A stretch of 64,000 nucleotides of DNA from Bacillota bacterium. Its GTDB lineage: Bacteria > Bacillota > Clostridia > Acetivibrionales > Acetivibrionaceae. Every line of letters begins with the position of its first letter. Position 1 is the first letter of the stretch. Position numbers and translations under genes: made by a program. The notes beneath the pieces are model-generated. The model searched no databases. It was not told the origin of the DNA and saw only the letters and a list, made by a program, of their open reading frames with translations. The stretch is from positions 1 through 64,000 of the forward strand of contig JAEWSG010000129.1 of assembly GCA_023398495.1 (NCBI GenBank), in the 5' to 3' direction. Of the stretch, positions 19,499-29,570 are shown piece by piece.

Positions 19499-20320
19499 TC
19501 AATTCTGATCTTCTATAATATAAATTAATTTACTAACAACTTCTTTTTCTTTTTCATTCAAATTATTATTAGATAGTTCTTTTAAGCTTTCCAATCTCTT
19601 TGTTGCCTGTTCATTTGTATAGTCATACGATAGTTGCTCTCCATAGGCAATAACTTTATACATTTCTTCGCCTACTTTACTACTCTCTGCTAATACTTTT
19701 ATAAAATCTACCCCAAACTCATCAAACAAGCTCCAGATGTATCCATAATACATTTCTGTTGCAGCCCCATCAGTCTGAAAATCAGATTCTACAATCACCC
19801 TGATTTTACTTTGTATATCTACCTCTTTACAATCCTCAACAAACCAAGCCATAAGATCTCTTGATGCTTTTCTAAAATTAAAACTTTCATCCTCAAATCT
19901 CAAATCGACCATGCCGCCTTCAATTGCATAAAACTTTTTCCAGGACCATTCTTCATCTCTTAGTATATCTATAATCTTTTTTTCGTTAGCGGCAGCCTTT
20001 TTTGAATCGACAAGCATCTCATCAAACAACGCCAATACATATTTTTCTTTTGCCGACTCTTCTACAATATATACATTTTTATTTTCATCATCCCATTTCA
20101 CCCTATAACCCATGTTTTCGCTTATATAACGCAGCGGCACATATGTTCTGCCATTACTTATGAAAGGAGCTTCATCAGGTGATATGGTATCTTTACCATT
20201 TATGATAATCTTGTTGACCACATAATGTGCGGTAATATTTTTTGTTATTGTAGCTGCAAATGAGGTTCCTAATCCAAACACAAGCCCACCAAATACAAAG
20301 CCACATAATAACTTTTTCAA
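19499..20320 (-). CDS. Secreted protein with copper-amine-oxidase-N-like stalk domain
   Basis: 273 residues from TTG 20320, with GGAGGGG 5 bases upstream. A signal peptide (FGGLVFGLGTSFA) is followed by the stalk domain common in clostridia: IIINGKDTI, FISNGRTYVPLRYISENMGY and VKWDDENKNVYI. The remaining 170 residues are charged and helical with no known motif. The stalk domain occurs in many wall-associated Firmicute proteins and is not an enzyme. The protein probably sits in the wall; its exact role is unknown. Confidence 0.75.
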   Translation of the reverse strand: MKKLLCGFVFGGLVFGLGTSFAATITKNITAHYVVNKIIINGKDTISPDEAPFISNGRTYVPLRYISENMGYRVKWDDENKNVYIVEESAKEKYVLALFDEMLVDSKKAAANEKKIIDILRDEEWSWKKFYAIEGGMVDLRFEDESFNFRKASRDLMAWFVEDCKEVDIQSKIRVIVESDFQTDGAATEMYYGYIWSLFDEFGVDFIKVLAESSKVGEEMYKVIAYGEQLSYDYTNEQATKRLESLKELSNNNLNEKEKEVVSKLIYIIEDQN

Positions 20321-20484
20321 GCTATCCCCTCCATTTAATCAATCAGTTATCAAAAGATGAAAAATATGTAAATATACTTACATTGTCTTATTATAATACA
20401 TTACTTTATAGAATTCAAATGTCTCCTACAAAATATTTCCACCAATATATCAATAGCTGCAATTAAAGTAGAGAGTAATGAAAC

Positions 20485-20513
20485 AGCCCCTTCGGCACTT
20501 TACCAAAGGGGCT
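20485..20513 (-). terminator. Terminator of the sigma-54-dependent gene
   Basis: AGCCCCTT (20485-20492) pairs with AAGGGGCT (20506-20513) 23 bases past the stop of the minus-strand gene at 20536. The T-run on that strand is moderate. Confidence 0.6.
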
Positions 20514-20535
20514 CAAACAACTTATTTTTGTTGCA

Positions 20536-20970
20536 CTATCTGAATCTATACCATGAAAAGTGTTTTGCAACTATAGTCTGTTTTTTAATATTTACAAAAA
20601 CATTTTCGCCTGTTACTTCATCGTATAAAAACCCTTTATAATTGTTTACCTTGATTTTGACAGGCTTTAAGAATTTCGGGGTGTCAGGAGTTGCTTCTAT
20701 GCCAACTTCTCCCTCCCTGGCACAAACTTTTAATGTAAAAGTTTTTGTATATTTATCCTTTGCAAGAAAGTTTTTAGGGAAATCAACAGAAACAAACCCA
20801 AGCTCAAATGTCCCACCTTTTTCTGTAACGGTAACAGTTCTCTCAAAAATCATATAATCTGAGCTGTACGAAGTTGCATTTTGAATGTCTTGCACCTGTG
20901 CTGCAACTGCAGGAACACTAGAAAGCAGCATCACCATGAGTATTAAACCGGATAAAATCTTCCTGAACAT
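20536..20970 (-). CDS. Small secreted protein under a sigma-54 promoter
   Basis: 144 residues with a clear signal peptide (FRKILSGLILMVMLLSSVPAVAA). The mature part is beta-rich (FERTVTVTEKGGTFELGF, KIKVNNYKGF) with a single Cys. I do not recognise the family. ATG 20970 has AAGGAGG upstream. Its leader contains an almost ideal sigma-54 promoter at 21036-21052, and a sigma-54 activator is encoded divergently 314 bases away. That arrangement strongly suggests the activator controls this gene. The C-terminus (KKQTIVAKHFSWYRFR) resembles a surface-protein end segment rather than an anchor. Function unknown. Confidence 0.7.
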   Translation of the reverse strand: MFRKILSGLILMVMLLSSVPAVAAQVQDIQNATSYSSDYMIFERTVTVTEKGGTFELGFVSVDFPKNFLAKDKYTKTFTLKVCAREGEVGIEATPDTPKFLKPVKIKVNNYKGFLYDEVTGENVFVNIKKQTIVAKHFSWYRFR

Positions 20971-21035
20971 AAATAGTACCTCCTTATTATTACCTGCATA
21001 AAATTAATGCATTCATTGTTTAATACTATATTTAA

Positions 21036-21052
21036 ATGCAATAATCGTGCCA
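21036..21052 (-). promoter_or_regulatory. Sigma-54 (-24/-12) promoter
   Basis: Read on the minus strand: TGGCAC, five bases, TTGCAT. This matches the sigma-54 consensus TGGCAC-N5-TTGCW at every fixed position. The -12 element lies about 66 bases ahead of the start codon at 20970. Confidence 0.85.
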
Positions 21053-21120
21053 AACTCCTATTAATTTTTAAAACTATGGAAAGTTAGTATTTCAGACCTA
21101 ATAATCTGATAATTCTATAG

Positions 21121-21174
21121 TAACGGTTTACCATATGGGCATAGGACTTTTGTATACTTATGGTAATAACGGTA
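21121..21174. promoter_or_regulatory. Candidate enhancer (activator) sites for the sigma-54 promoter
   Basis: TAACGGTTTACCATA at 21121-21135 and TATGGTAATAACGGTA at 21159-21174 form an imperfect inverted repeat 70-120 bases upstream of the sigma-54 promoter, the usual range for activator binding. The assignment rests only on position and symmetry. Confidence 0.35.
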
Positions 21175-21284
21175 CTACCTCCCTATAGTCATAATTTTCC
21201 ACGTCCTGATTTTTATCTAAGTATATAATTTTTTATACCGATATATAAGATATATACCTTATTAATGTATAGGGAGATAAACCT

Positions 21285-22235
21285 ATGACACAAAATTCCT
21301 TGTTCGAAAACTTCAGTATAGTCGGTGACAATACTAATAAATACATCACTGGTTTTAAGAATGTCCTCAATATCAATTCAAGTGTATTGATCACAGGTGA
21401 AACAGGAACCGGTAAGGAACTGGTTGCACGATGGATACACTTCAATGACAGTAAAAGGAGTAAGAAACCTTTTGTAAAGATAACCATCCCAAACATCGGA
21501 GAAAATATTTTCGAGAGCGAGGTCTTTGGCTATGAAAAGGGTGCCTTTACAGGTGCAATTAATTCAAAAAAGGGCCTGATTGAAGTAGCCGAGGATGGAA
21601 GTATATTCTTTGACGAAATCGAAAACGCCTCTGCATCTATACAAAGCAAGCTTCTTCAGCTTTTTGAAGACAGGCTGTACAGAAAGGTTGGGGATACTGA
21701 ATACAAAAAGACAAATGCAAGGTTTATTATTGCTACTAATAAAGATCTGTATAATGAAGTACAGGCAAACAACTTCAGGTCTGACCTTTTCTACAGGCTG
21801 GCTGTAATTGAAATAAAACTTCCTCCTTTACGGGAAAGGGGGTTTGATATAGTTCAGATATCCAATTATTATATAAAAAAATATTCCATTGAGGCAGGAA
21901 ACGAAATAAAGCCTCTTCCCGATGAAACATATAAAGCGCTTTCATCATACAACTGGCCCGGCAACATAAGAGAGCTTAAGAACTTTATTGAAAGAGCTGT
22001 AATATTTTCCGAAAGTAAAAATATCGACCTGTCAATGCTCCCACAAAATCTTCCTTTACAACCAGGTAGCACTAAAACATTTAATTACAGAGAGTTTATC
22101 AAAAGCATGGAGTATGAGCTCCTTTCCAATGCACTTACTCAATGCAGAGGAAATGTAGAGCAAGCCGCCAAACTTATAGACATGTCGATCCCGTTCGTCT
22201 ATAAAAAACTAAAGGAGCTGAATATAACTATTTAG
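21285..22235 (+). CDS. Sigma-54-dependent transcriptional activator lacking an N-terminal sensor domain
   Basis: 316 residues: an AAA+ domain from the very N-terminus plus a Fis-type helix-turn-helix. Walker A is GETGTGKE near residue 38, the sigma-54-contacting loop GAFTGA is intact, Walker B is GSIFFDEIE and the arginine-finger region FRSDLFYRLAV is present. The C-terminal SNALTQCRGNVEQAAKLIDM... is the DNA-binding helix-turn-helix. There is no receiver, GAF, PAS or PRD domain, so, as in PspF, control must come from a partner protein or from expression level. The likely target is the divergent secreted-protein gene. Confidence 0.92.
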   Translation: MTQNSLFENFSIVGDNTNKYITGFKNVLNINSSVLITGETGTGKELVARWIHFNDSKRSKKPFVKITIPNIGENIFESEVFGYEKGAFTGAINSKKGLIEVAEDGSIFFDEIENASASIQSKLLQLFEDRLYRKVGDTEYKKTNARFIIATNKDLYNEVQANNFRSDLFYRLAVIEIKLPPLRERGFDIVQISNYYIKKYSIEAGNEIKPLPDETYKALSSYNWPGNIRELKNFIERAVIFSESKNIDLSMLPQNLPLQPGSTKTFNYREFIKSMEYELLSNALTQCRGNVEQAAKLIDMSIPFVYKKLKELNITI

Positions 22236-22251
22236 TGATAACAAGAAATTT

Positions 22252-25200
22252 TCACTCATTTCTAACTGTTTCAGCAAATCTGCAGTCGTCTATATTGCCG
22301 GCATATTCCTTTGCAAGCTTCAAATCCTTCTTGGCTGCTTCATAATTACCCAGACGCTTATTTAAGCCATACCTGAAAAAATAACCTTTTGCTGCTTCAA
22401 AATCAGCTTCCAACTGGTGAGCCAGTGTTACAGACTCACCCAAAAGCTCTATAGCCCTGCCAACTTCGCCTATTTCCGTCAATATTTCAGCCTTTAACCT
22501 TAGCCCTTTAAGCTTCCTATTGTCGCTATTTACATCTTCTGAAATTGAAATTGCCTTCTCGCAATGTTCCAGTGCACTATGTGCATTTCCGGCAAGAAAC
22601 TCATACGAGGACTTATACCTGTGATAGTCACTAATATAAGCAATTTCATCAGCCTCAACAAATATGTCGTACGCAGTTTTCAAAATACTCTCTACCTTCC
22701 CGTACTTACCGGTCTTAATGTAGAGCCTGGCAATGCTGATATAATTAATTCCTTCACCTACAGGCACATTTATTTCCTTAACTATCTCAAGAGACTTGTC
22801 GTAGTAGGCAAGTGCATTATCCATAAAACCTCTTTCATACATGATATCGCCGAGATTTGTAAGTAAAATGCTTTCATTGAGCCTTGCCGCTATTTCCCTC
22901 GAGATTTCCAGAGATTCATTAAATAGGATCTCTGCCTGATCAAATAATCCTTTGTCCATGTATAGTATGCCAAGGTTTATACAGCCAGCTATATATCCCT
23001 GTTGATCTGATATCTTTTTCGATATATAAATACATTTGTCAAAATACTCCTGAGCTTTTGATATCATACCGGTAGCATGATAAATTGCACCTAGATTTCC
23101 TGAAACCTTCGACATAATGGCAAGGTTGTTTATTTTTTCAGCATATTTATAGGATTTATCCAGGCATAACAAAGAATTTCTGATATCACCTTTTGTAAAA
23201 TATATTATACCCGCCTGGTTCATCATTTCAGAAAAATTTTCATAGTCTCTGGTTTTAGTTAGAAGTTTCTCCGACCTTCGGACAATGTTTAAGGCCTCGT
23301 GATTACCCGTTATTCTATATATGCTGCACTTCATCTGCAAAAGCTTTCCATAAAGAATATTTTCCAGCTTTAATTTAGGTTCAATATCATTGAGTATTGC
23401 CAGAGCATTTTCATATGCATCCTGTTCCTTATATATTTCGGCAATCATAAGTCTGATAGAGTAAATATCATCATAAAGTTTTGCTTTTCCGAGTGCTTTA
23501 TTGAGATTTGCAAGTGCATTATCATAATCAGCCATAATAAAATTGATATACCCCATGTCCTGATAAGACTGAAGCACTTCTATTTCATTATCGGAATCAT
23601 TCTCCTCCGATAGTCTAACAAACTTCTGATAGAATTCCAGCGAGCTTGCCATGTCATATATATTCTTGTACTTTAAAGCAATCTTGAATGCATAGTGAGC
23701 CGCCTTTTTGTCCTGATTGGCTTTGCTGTAATGAGTAAAGAGTATTTCATAATAGTCCTCAATTTCTTTAGTATATCTTGCTTCAATTATATCTCCGGTT
23801 TTTTTGTGGTATCCCCTTTTATCCTTATTGAGAATATTATTATATATAGCCTCCCTTTCGGTATCCTGATTAAACATAAATTCCTTCTCAACAACACCGG
23901 AGGCAGTATATGCCTTCTTTAGAGAAATGATGTTCATATGCAAGGGAAGTCCTAAAGCATCAAATGCTTCTTCAACATTGAGTCCCACCAAAGCACATAC
24001 AATAGATAAGCGAAAATCCTTTCCTATTACAGAAGCCGCCTGTAGCAAATTCCTCGCCTTATCGTTGAGTTCTGCTATATTAGCAAGTATAAGACTCTGT
24101 ATATTATCCGGAATCGAAATGGTTTCTGATGGATTTATTGCAGCCACACCTTCTGCTATCACAAAACTTCTTTCTCTTCTTATTTTCTGTATAAATTCAT
24201 TTATATAAAGCGGATTACCATTGGTATATTTTATAACAATATCTAAAAACATTTTGTCAATGTCTATACAGTTTAAATATTTACATACCAATTCTTTGAT
24301 GTGCTTCTTATCCAATTTCCTTATTTTCAAGGCTTTATACTTTTTAACATCAAGCTTTTTAAGTTCATCCGGTTCATACCTTGAAGATAAAACAAATGTG
24401 ATATTCACATCTGACAGCATTTCAATAAGCTCTCTTATAACAGCAAGTGAGTTTGCGTCGCACCAGTGAATATCATCAACAACTATAACCATCTTGTACC
24501 TTTTTGACAAATGGATAAAGAAAATCCTCAGTTGTTTTATAATTTCCTTCCTCACGTTTTCAAAACTCATTGAATTAAGAATGTTCTGAAAATCATTATC
24601 CCTGGTGAGACCTAAAACCAGGCCAATAAAGTCAGCATTCCTTTTAACCTCTTCTTCAGTTCGGTCCTTCAGAATGAAATCTATAAAAGACGATAATCTA
24701 TGCTGTTTTACACTTGTACTATCTGCAGAATTAATATTCATAATATTCATAAGAATACTTGAAATTGTGTAATTCACCCTATTCTGGTGCAATGAGCTAC
24801 AGTCAGACCATACTTTTTTGACATCAGACCCTAGCTTTGCTAAAAACTTTTTTATAATACTTGTCTTTCCCAGACCGGCATCTCCTACAATATTAATACA
24901 CTTTGTACCGAAATTCTGAACATTATTATATGTAGTAATCAGTCGATTAAGTTCCTTTACCCTTCCAATAAAGTCAATCTTGTTCTGGTAATAGTATTCA
25001 TCCTTAACTTTTATTGGTACATAACATTTTACCGGATGTTCCTTGTTTTTTACCTTTATCTCCTTAAGTTCAGAATAATCAATCACGTCTTTTGTCTCAA
25101 CATAGACCGACTCAGACACCAGGATATTACCTGTTTGAGCATTGGATTGAAGCCTCTGGGCGGTGTTAACAATATCACCCATAACAGTATAATCTTTATC

Positions 25201-25761
25201 AAAAGTATTTCCAATACTTCCTGTAACAACAAGTCCAAAATTTATACCTATAGAAAGATTCAAGGATATACCTTTAGCAGAAAGCCTTTCTTCAGAAAAT
25301 TCACTGATAAGTTTCAACATTTTAATACAGCATAGAACTGCCCTTTTGGCATCATCAGCATGTATATGCTTAGCCCCGAAGAGAACCATAACGCAGTCGC
25401 CTATATACTTATCTATGGTGCCCTCCATCTCATACACGGGCTTTGTAATATAGTTGAAACAATCATTTATGAGCTCTCTGACTTCTTCCGGATCCAGTTT
25501 TTCCGAAAGGGCTGTAAACCCTGAAACATCTGCAAATATAACAGCTACATTTCTTCTGTTTTCAGGCAAGGTCTCAAAGTTCTGAACAGAGCTTCTGCTT
25601 TCAGGGCTTTCAAGATTGGCTCCACAGTTGAAACAGAACCTGCCCATCGGGGGATTTGGTGAAAGGCATGCAGGACAACATGTCCCGAATTTTACCCCAC
25701 ACAATTGGCACTCTTTCTGCTCTTGCCCTTTAACATTTATTCCGCAATTAAAACAAATCAT
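22252..25761 (-). CDS. Zinc-ribbon / class III nucleotide cyclase / AAA ATPase / TPR signalling protein
   Basis: 1169 residues. ATG 25761 is chosen (GAGGGA 5 bases upstream). Residues 1-50 hold paired CxxC zinc-ribbon motifs (CFNCG, CQLCG, CPAC, CFNCG). A class III cyclase domain follows (about 65-250) with both metal-binding aspartates (IFADVSGF, YIGDCVMVLFG) and the GDIVNTAQRLQ asparagine/arginine pair, so it may be catalytically competent. Next come a P-loop ATPase (GDAGLGKTS near 280, VIVVDDIHW) and a long C-terminal array of at least ten TPR-like repeats. Proteins of this layout combine cyclic-nucleotide synthesis with STAND-type switching; ligand and output are unknown. It converges on the sigma-54 activator with only 16 bases between them. 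Confidence 0.85.
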   Translation of the reverse strand: MICFNCGINVKGQEQKECQLCGVKFGTCCPACLSPNPPMGRFCFNCGANLESPESRSSVQNFETLPENRRNVAVIFADVSGFTALSEKLDPEEVRELINDCFNYITKPVYEMEGTIDKYIGDCVMVLFGAKHIHADDAKRAVLCCIKMLKLISEFSEERLSAKGISLNLSIGINFGLVVTGSIGNTFDKDYTVMGDIVNTAQRLQSNAQTGNILVSESVYVETKDVIDYSELKEIKVKNKEHPVKCYVPIKVKDEYYYQNKIDFIGRVKELNRLITTYNNVQNFGTKCINIVGDAGLGKTSIIKKFLAKLGSDVKKVWSDCSSLHQNRVNYTISSILMNIMNINSADSTSVKQHRLSSFIDFILKDRTEEEVKRNADFIGLVLGLTRDNDFQNILNSMSFENVRKEIIKQLRIFFIHLSKRYKMVIVVDDIHWCDANSLAVIRELIEMLSDVNITFVLSSRYEPDELKKLDVKKYKALKIRKLDKKHIKELVCKYLNCIDIDKMFLDIVIKYTNGNPLYINEFIQKIRRERSFVIAEGVAAINPSETISIPDNIQSLILANIAELNDKARNLLQAASVIGKDFRLSIVCALVGLNVEEAFDALGLPLHMNIISLKKAYTASGVVEKEFMFNQDTEREAIYNNILNKDKRGYHKKTGDIIEARYTKEIEDYYEILFTHYSKANQDKKAAHYAFKIALKYKNIYDMASSLEFYQKFVRLSEENDSDNEIEVLQSYQDMGYINFIMADYDNALANLNKALGKAKLYDDIYSIRLMIAEIYKEQDAYENALAILNDIEPKLKLENILYGKLLQMKCSIYRITGNHEALNIVRRSEKLLTKTRDYENFSEMMNQAGIIYFTKGDIRNSLLCLDKSYKYAEKINNLAIMSKVSGNLGAIYHATGMISKAQEYFDKCIYISKKISDQQGYIAGCINLGILYMDKGLFDQAEILFNESLEISREIAARLNESILLTNLGDIMYERGFMDNALAYYDKSLEIVKEINVPVGEGINYISIARLYIKTGKYGKVESILKTAYDIFVEADEIAYISDYHRYKSSYEFLAGNAHSALEHCEKAISISEDVNSDNRKLKGLRLKAEILTEIGEVGRAIELLGESVTLAHQLEADFEAAKGYFFRYGLNKRLGNYEAAKKDLKLAKEYAGNIDDCRFAETVRNE

Positions 25762-25813
25762 AATATCCCTCATCATTAAGATTATGTACATCTAAAACCA
25801 ATTGACCAGTTAC

Positions 25814-25830
25814 TTTTTTCGTTATCCCTA
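25814..25830 (+). repeat. Fragment of the TTATCCCTA repeat
   Basis: TTTTTTCGTTATCCCTA matches the right end of the element at 27745-27846. It is preceded by CAATTGACCAGTTA, also found at 52498-52511. The rest of 25762-26040 is A/T-rich and probably holds the promoter of the kinase gene. Confidence 0.5.
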
Positions 25831-26040
25831 AATATATTTGTATTTGTAGAGATTTTATTGTATAATATATATATGTTCTGTAGTATTGTTGCTAATTTCA
25901 AAACAATAGTCATTATGTCGTTTATAAATTTCTTATTTGTTACACCTTAATCTGGTTAATTTAAAACAAAAAGTTTTTTACAATATCAATATTTAGCTTT
26001 GTTACCCAAAAATATCCAAATCAAATTAAGGAGCGCTAAT

Positions 26041-27744
26041 ATGCTAAATGAAAATGTATTTTTTGTAAGCAGTTCCAGTGTTGTTTATGAAGATTTTAAA
26101 AGCTTTTTGAAGAATACATTTTGCAAAGTAAGCCTTTTTGATAACATCGATACATTTATTAATAGCATAGAAAACCATACATCAAAACTTACTGCAAATT
26201 CCTGTCCTTTAGTATTGTTCGTTGAATATCCGTTATTGAGTGAAATATGCTCTTACCTTGATAGCAATATGGATAATTCAAGTTATATATTAATCGGGTT
26301 TGATAATAAAAACCAATGTTCTATAGGTAATTTCGGCAATATCTTTGATTTTGTTAATATAGGAATGCTTAATGAAAAATTTCTAATAAACAAGCTTTCA
26401 AATGAAATATACACTCGAAAGAACATATACTTTCTGAAATATGAATTAAAGGAATTTTATGAGATTGGAAAATCACTATCTTACGAAAAAGATACCTTCA
26501 AACTACTCAAAATGATAATTTTAAGTAGTATAAATTTAACTTCTTCAGACGCTGGCACAATATATCTTGTTATTGATAAGAATTCTTATAACTGGACCTC
26601 CATTAAGGATAATAATTATGACGATAAACTCCTTAAATTCGTTATATCAAAAAACATGAGCATGGAGATTGACCTTGAGGCTCATACTTCACCCATTTCA
26701 AAGGACAGTATTTTTGGTTATTCAGTTATTACAGGCAACCCGTTAAGAATTGATGATGCCTACAAGCTGGACTCCTCCGTTGAATATACACATAACAACT
26801 CCTTTGATTTAAAAACCGGGTATGTAACGAAATCCATACTTTCAATACCTATGAAGGATCATGAGAATAATATACTTGGAGTCATTCAGTTAATCAATAA
26901 GAAAAAGAACAAAAATGAAAAAATAAATTATAATGACAGTACATCTTTGAGTAACATCATCACGTATGACTGTTCAGATGAGCTGATTATGAGTTCTCTG
27001 GCAGGCCAGGCTGCTGTTGTCCTTGAAAATAACCTTTTGTACAGTAATATGAACGTTCTTCTGGACAATTTACAAAACCAGAATGTTGAGCTTGACATAT
27101 TACGTAAAAGAATACTAAAAGCCCATGAAGAGGAAAGAAAACGCATAGCCCGAGAAATTCATGATGGCCCTGCTCAAGCTGTAGTAAACCTTTCTCTTAA
27201 GCTTGAGCTTTCGAGAAAGTATTTTCAAAACGATATGCCGCAAAAAGGCTTTCAGGAGTTGGATTCCTTGAATTCTTGCATAAAAGATACTTCAAAAGAA
27301 ATACGTTCCATTCTTTATGACTTAAAGCCGTCATATCTTGAAGATGGCCTGACCAAAGCTCTGCAAAACAGGCTTGCTATTTTTGAAGAAAACACAGGTC
27401 TCAACGTAAACTTTACCGTTACCGGAGATGACGGACAAATAGAATACTATATCGTATATGCATTTTACAGGATGGTACAAGAAACTTTAAACAACATTCA
27501 AAAGCATGCACAAGCAACTAATGTAATTGTAGATTTCAGGATTTATGACAATGGCGTTTCAATTCAGATAACTGATGACGGAGTTGGTTTTGACATAGAA
27601 ACCCAGTTAAAAAAACATCAAACTATTTATGGCGGGTTTGGCCTAAATGGTCTAAAAGAACGTGTGGAAATGTTGAAAGGAAGATTTGATTTACAGTCAG
27701 CTCCGGGACAGGGAACTAGCCTTATAATATACATTCCCCGGTAA
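26041..27744 (+). CDS. Soluble GAF-domain histidine kinase (NarL/DegS type)
   Basis: 567 residues without membrane segments. ATG 26041 follows AAGGAGCG. Residues 1-125 are of unknown type, possibly a degenerate receiver-like domain. A GAF domain spans about 150-340. The dimerisation domain is HisKA_3 with the phospho-acceptor His374 in IAREIHDGPAQA, and the ATPase domain has NNIQKHAQAT and DDGVGFD. Kinases of this sort pair with LuxR/NarL-type response regulators; none is adjacent, so this is an orphan. The stop codon abuts a 102-bp repeat. Confidence 0.88.
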   Translation: MLNENVFFVSSSSVVYEDFKSFLKNTFCKVSLFDNIDTFINSIENHTSKLTANSCPLVLFVEYPLLSEICSYLDSNMDNSSYILIGFDNKNQCSIGNFGNIFDFVNIGMLNEKFLINKLSNEIYTRKNIYFLKYELKEFYEIGKSLSYEKDTFKLLKMIILSSINLTSSDAGTIYLVIDKNSYNWTSIKDNNYDDKLLKFVISKNMSMEIDLEAHTSPISKDSIFGYSVITGNPLRIDDAYKLDSSVEYTHNNSFDLKTGYVTKSILSIPMKDHENNILGVIQLINKKKNKNEKINYNDSTSLSNIITYDCSDELIMSSLAGQAAVVLENNLLYSNMNVLLDNLQNQNVELDILRKRILKAHEEERKRIAREIHDGPAQAVVNLSLKLELSRKYFQNDMPQKGFQELDSLNSCIKDTSKEIRSILYDLKPSYLEDGLTKALQNRLAIFEENTGLNVNFTVTGDDGQIEYYIVYAFYRMVQETLNNIQKHAQATNVIVDFRIYDNGVSIQITDDGVGFDIETQLKKHQTIYGGFGLNGLKERVEMLKGRFDLQSAPGQGTSLIIYIPR

Positions 27745-27846
27745 GGTACGACTAAAATATAAGTTCCTGTTCTGGATAACGAAAAAATTTGATTTGATAA
27801 TGTTTTCAAAATATGAGAATAGAATGTTATTTTTTCGGTATCCCTA
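27745..27846 (+). repeat. 102-bp interspersed repeat, longest copy
   Basis: It begins GGTACGACTAAAATATAAG and ends CGGTATCCCTA. Inside, GGATAACGAAAAAAT and ATTTTTTCGGTATCC form an imperfect inverted repeat. Pieces recur at 7094, 19424, 25814 and 47771. Confidence 0.7.
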
Positions 27847-27903
27847 ATCCCTTTTTTACAGTGCCAGCTTCCAGCCTGTAATAACTTCATCCTTCCTTTA
27901 AGG

Positions 27904-29457
27904 TTACATAGCCTCGTATGCAGCCTTTACGAGTGTCTTTGTATAGGGGTGAACGGGGTTGGTAAGTATATCCTTACAACTTCCCATTTCAACAATCCTT
28001 CCCTTATACATTACAGCCAATCTGTCACATATACTTCCTAATATTCTTATATCATGGCTTATAAATAAATAGCCCATGCCTTTTTCGTTTTTCAGTTTCT
28101 TAAACAAAGCCAGAATTTGAGCCTGTGAAACTGTATCAAGGCTGGAAGTAGGCTCATCACATACTATTAATTCAGGATTCATTATCAATGCTCTGGCAAT
28201 ACTAACTCTCTGGCATTGTCCTCCACTAAGCTGCCGGGGATATCGTGATGCTATAACGGCATCTAGTCCTACCATTTCCAGATACGTTCCAACCATATCA
28301 ACAGCATCCCTTTTACTAAAATGTTTTTTCCTCCGGGCACCTTCCAAAATTATGTCACTTACCCTCATATGAGGATCCAATGACAAAAACGGATTCTGAA
28401 ATACCATCTGTACAAGTTCCGAGTAGTTTTTATTTTTTAGTATATCTGTACCCTTACAAAGAACTTTTCCCGAAGATGGCCTGATAATCCTCGCTATAAT
28501 TCTGGCAAGAGTGGATTTGCCACATCCGCTTTCACCTACGAGACCAAAGGTCTCTCCTTTATATAGATTCAACGATATTTCCTGCAATATATTACCTTCA
28601 TGTCTGTTATAGCGTTTAGTAAGTGCTGAAATACAGAGGAAAGCGTCTTCCTCATCATAATTTCTTTTGCTGTTAACACAACATATTTCTTTCAGCACTG
28701 CTGAAGTTAACCTTGCTGTCGCCTCACTACTGGGGTTTTCGAGCACCTCTCTTGATTTCCCTTGTTCTACGACCTTTCCCCTGCTTAAGACAATCACCTT
28801 GTCAGATATTTTACCGGCAAGCTGCAAATCGTGAGTAATAAATATCACGGAAATACCAAACTCGCAAGACATATTTTTGAGCAAATCTGTGATAGATTGC
28901 TGTGATATTAAATCCAGAGAACTGGTCGGTTCATCGGCAATAATCAGTTTAGGCAGACACGAAGCCGCCATGGCTATCATGCCCCTTTGAGCCATCCCAC
29001 CGCTTAACTCATGGGGATACTTGTTCAGATATCTCCCAAGATCGTTTATTTTTAACTTATCCAACAACACTTTTAGTTTTTCTTCTGCCTCTTTATACCT
29101 GATATCACAATGCTTAACCAACGGTTCAGTCAGCTGCTTACCAACCTTCATAGTAGGATTTAAATATGAAAGTGGTTCTTGAAAAACCATTGCAGCATTT
29201 TTACCTCGTATATGCATCATCTGTCCTTCAGTAAGTGAGCCTATACTTTTCCCATCAAGATAAATCTTTCCTTCACTCCTGAAACCTTCCTCGCTTAATA
29301 TATTCATTATGGATTTTGCAAGCATACTTTTTCCACTACCTGATTCTCCTGCTATAGCAATAATCTCTCCGCCTGCAACACTGAAATTTATACTATCTAA
29401 AATTTTGATATTTTTTGAGTACAAGGAAAAATTACATACATCAAGAATGTTTTGCAT
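27904..29457 (-). CDS. Oligopeptide ABC transporter, fused double ATPase (OppD-OppF type)
   Basis: 517 residues from ATG 29457 (GAGGGTG upstream). Two complete ATPase halves are fused: half one has GESGSGKSM, LSGGM and LIIADEPTSSLD, half two GESGCGKST, LSGGQ and LIVCDEPTSSLD. Each carries the OppD/F-type end motif near HPYTKTLVKAA. It energises import through OppB and OppC. The signature LSGGM in half one is a mild deviation from LSGGQ. It is the last gene of oppA-oppB-oppC-oppDF on the minus strand. Confidence 0.92.
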   Translation of the reverse strand: MQNILDVCNFSLYSKNIKILDSINFSVAGGEIIAIAGESGSGKSMLAKSIMNILSEEGFRSEGKIYLDGKSIGSLTEGQMMHIRGKNAAMVFQEPLSYLNPTMKVGKQLTEPLVKHCDIRYKEAEEKLKVLLDKLKINDLGRYLNKYPHELSGGMAQRGMIAMAASCLPKLIIADEPTSSLDLISQQSITDLLKNMSCEFGISVIFITHDLQLAGKISDKVIVLSRGKVVEQGKSREVLENPSSEATARLTSAVLKEICCVNSKRNYDEEDAFLCISALTKRYNRHEGNILQEISLNLYKGETFGLVGESGCGKSTLARIIARIIRPSSGKVLCKGTDILKNKNYSELVQMVFQNPFLSLDPHMRVSDIILEGARRKKHFSKRDAVDMVGTYLEMVGLDAVIASRYPRQLSGGQCQRVSIARALIMNPELIVCDEPTSSLDTVSQAQILALFKKLKNEKGMGYLFISHDIRILGSICDRLAVMYKGRIVEMGSCKDILTNPVHPYTKTLVKAAYEAM

Positions 29458-29570
29458 TTTTTGTGCCACCCTCTTGTACTTTCTGAAATTCTGCTTGCTA
29501 TGCATACTCTTTTTGAAGCTTACCTTCTAAAACAGCCAAACTATAAATTCCCTTGGATAGTCGGAAAACC

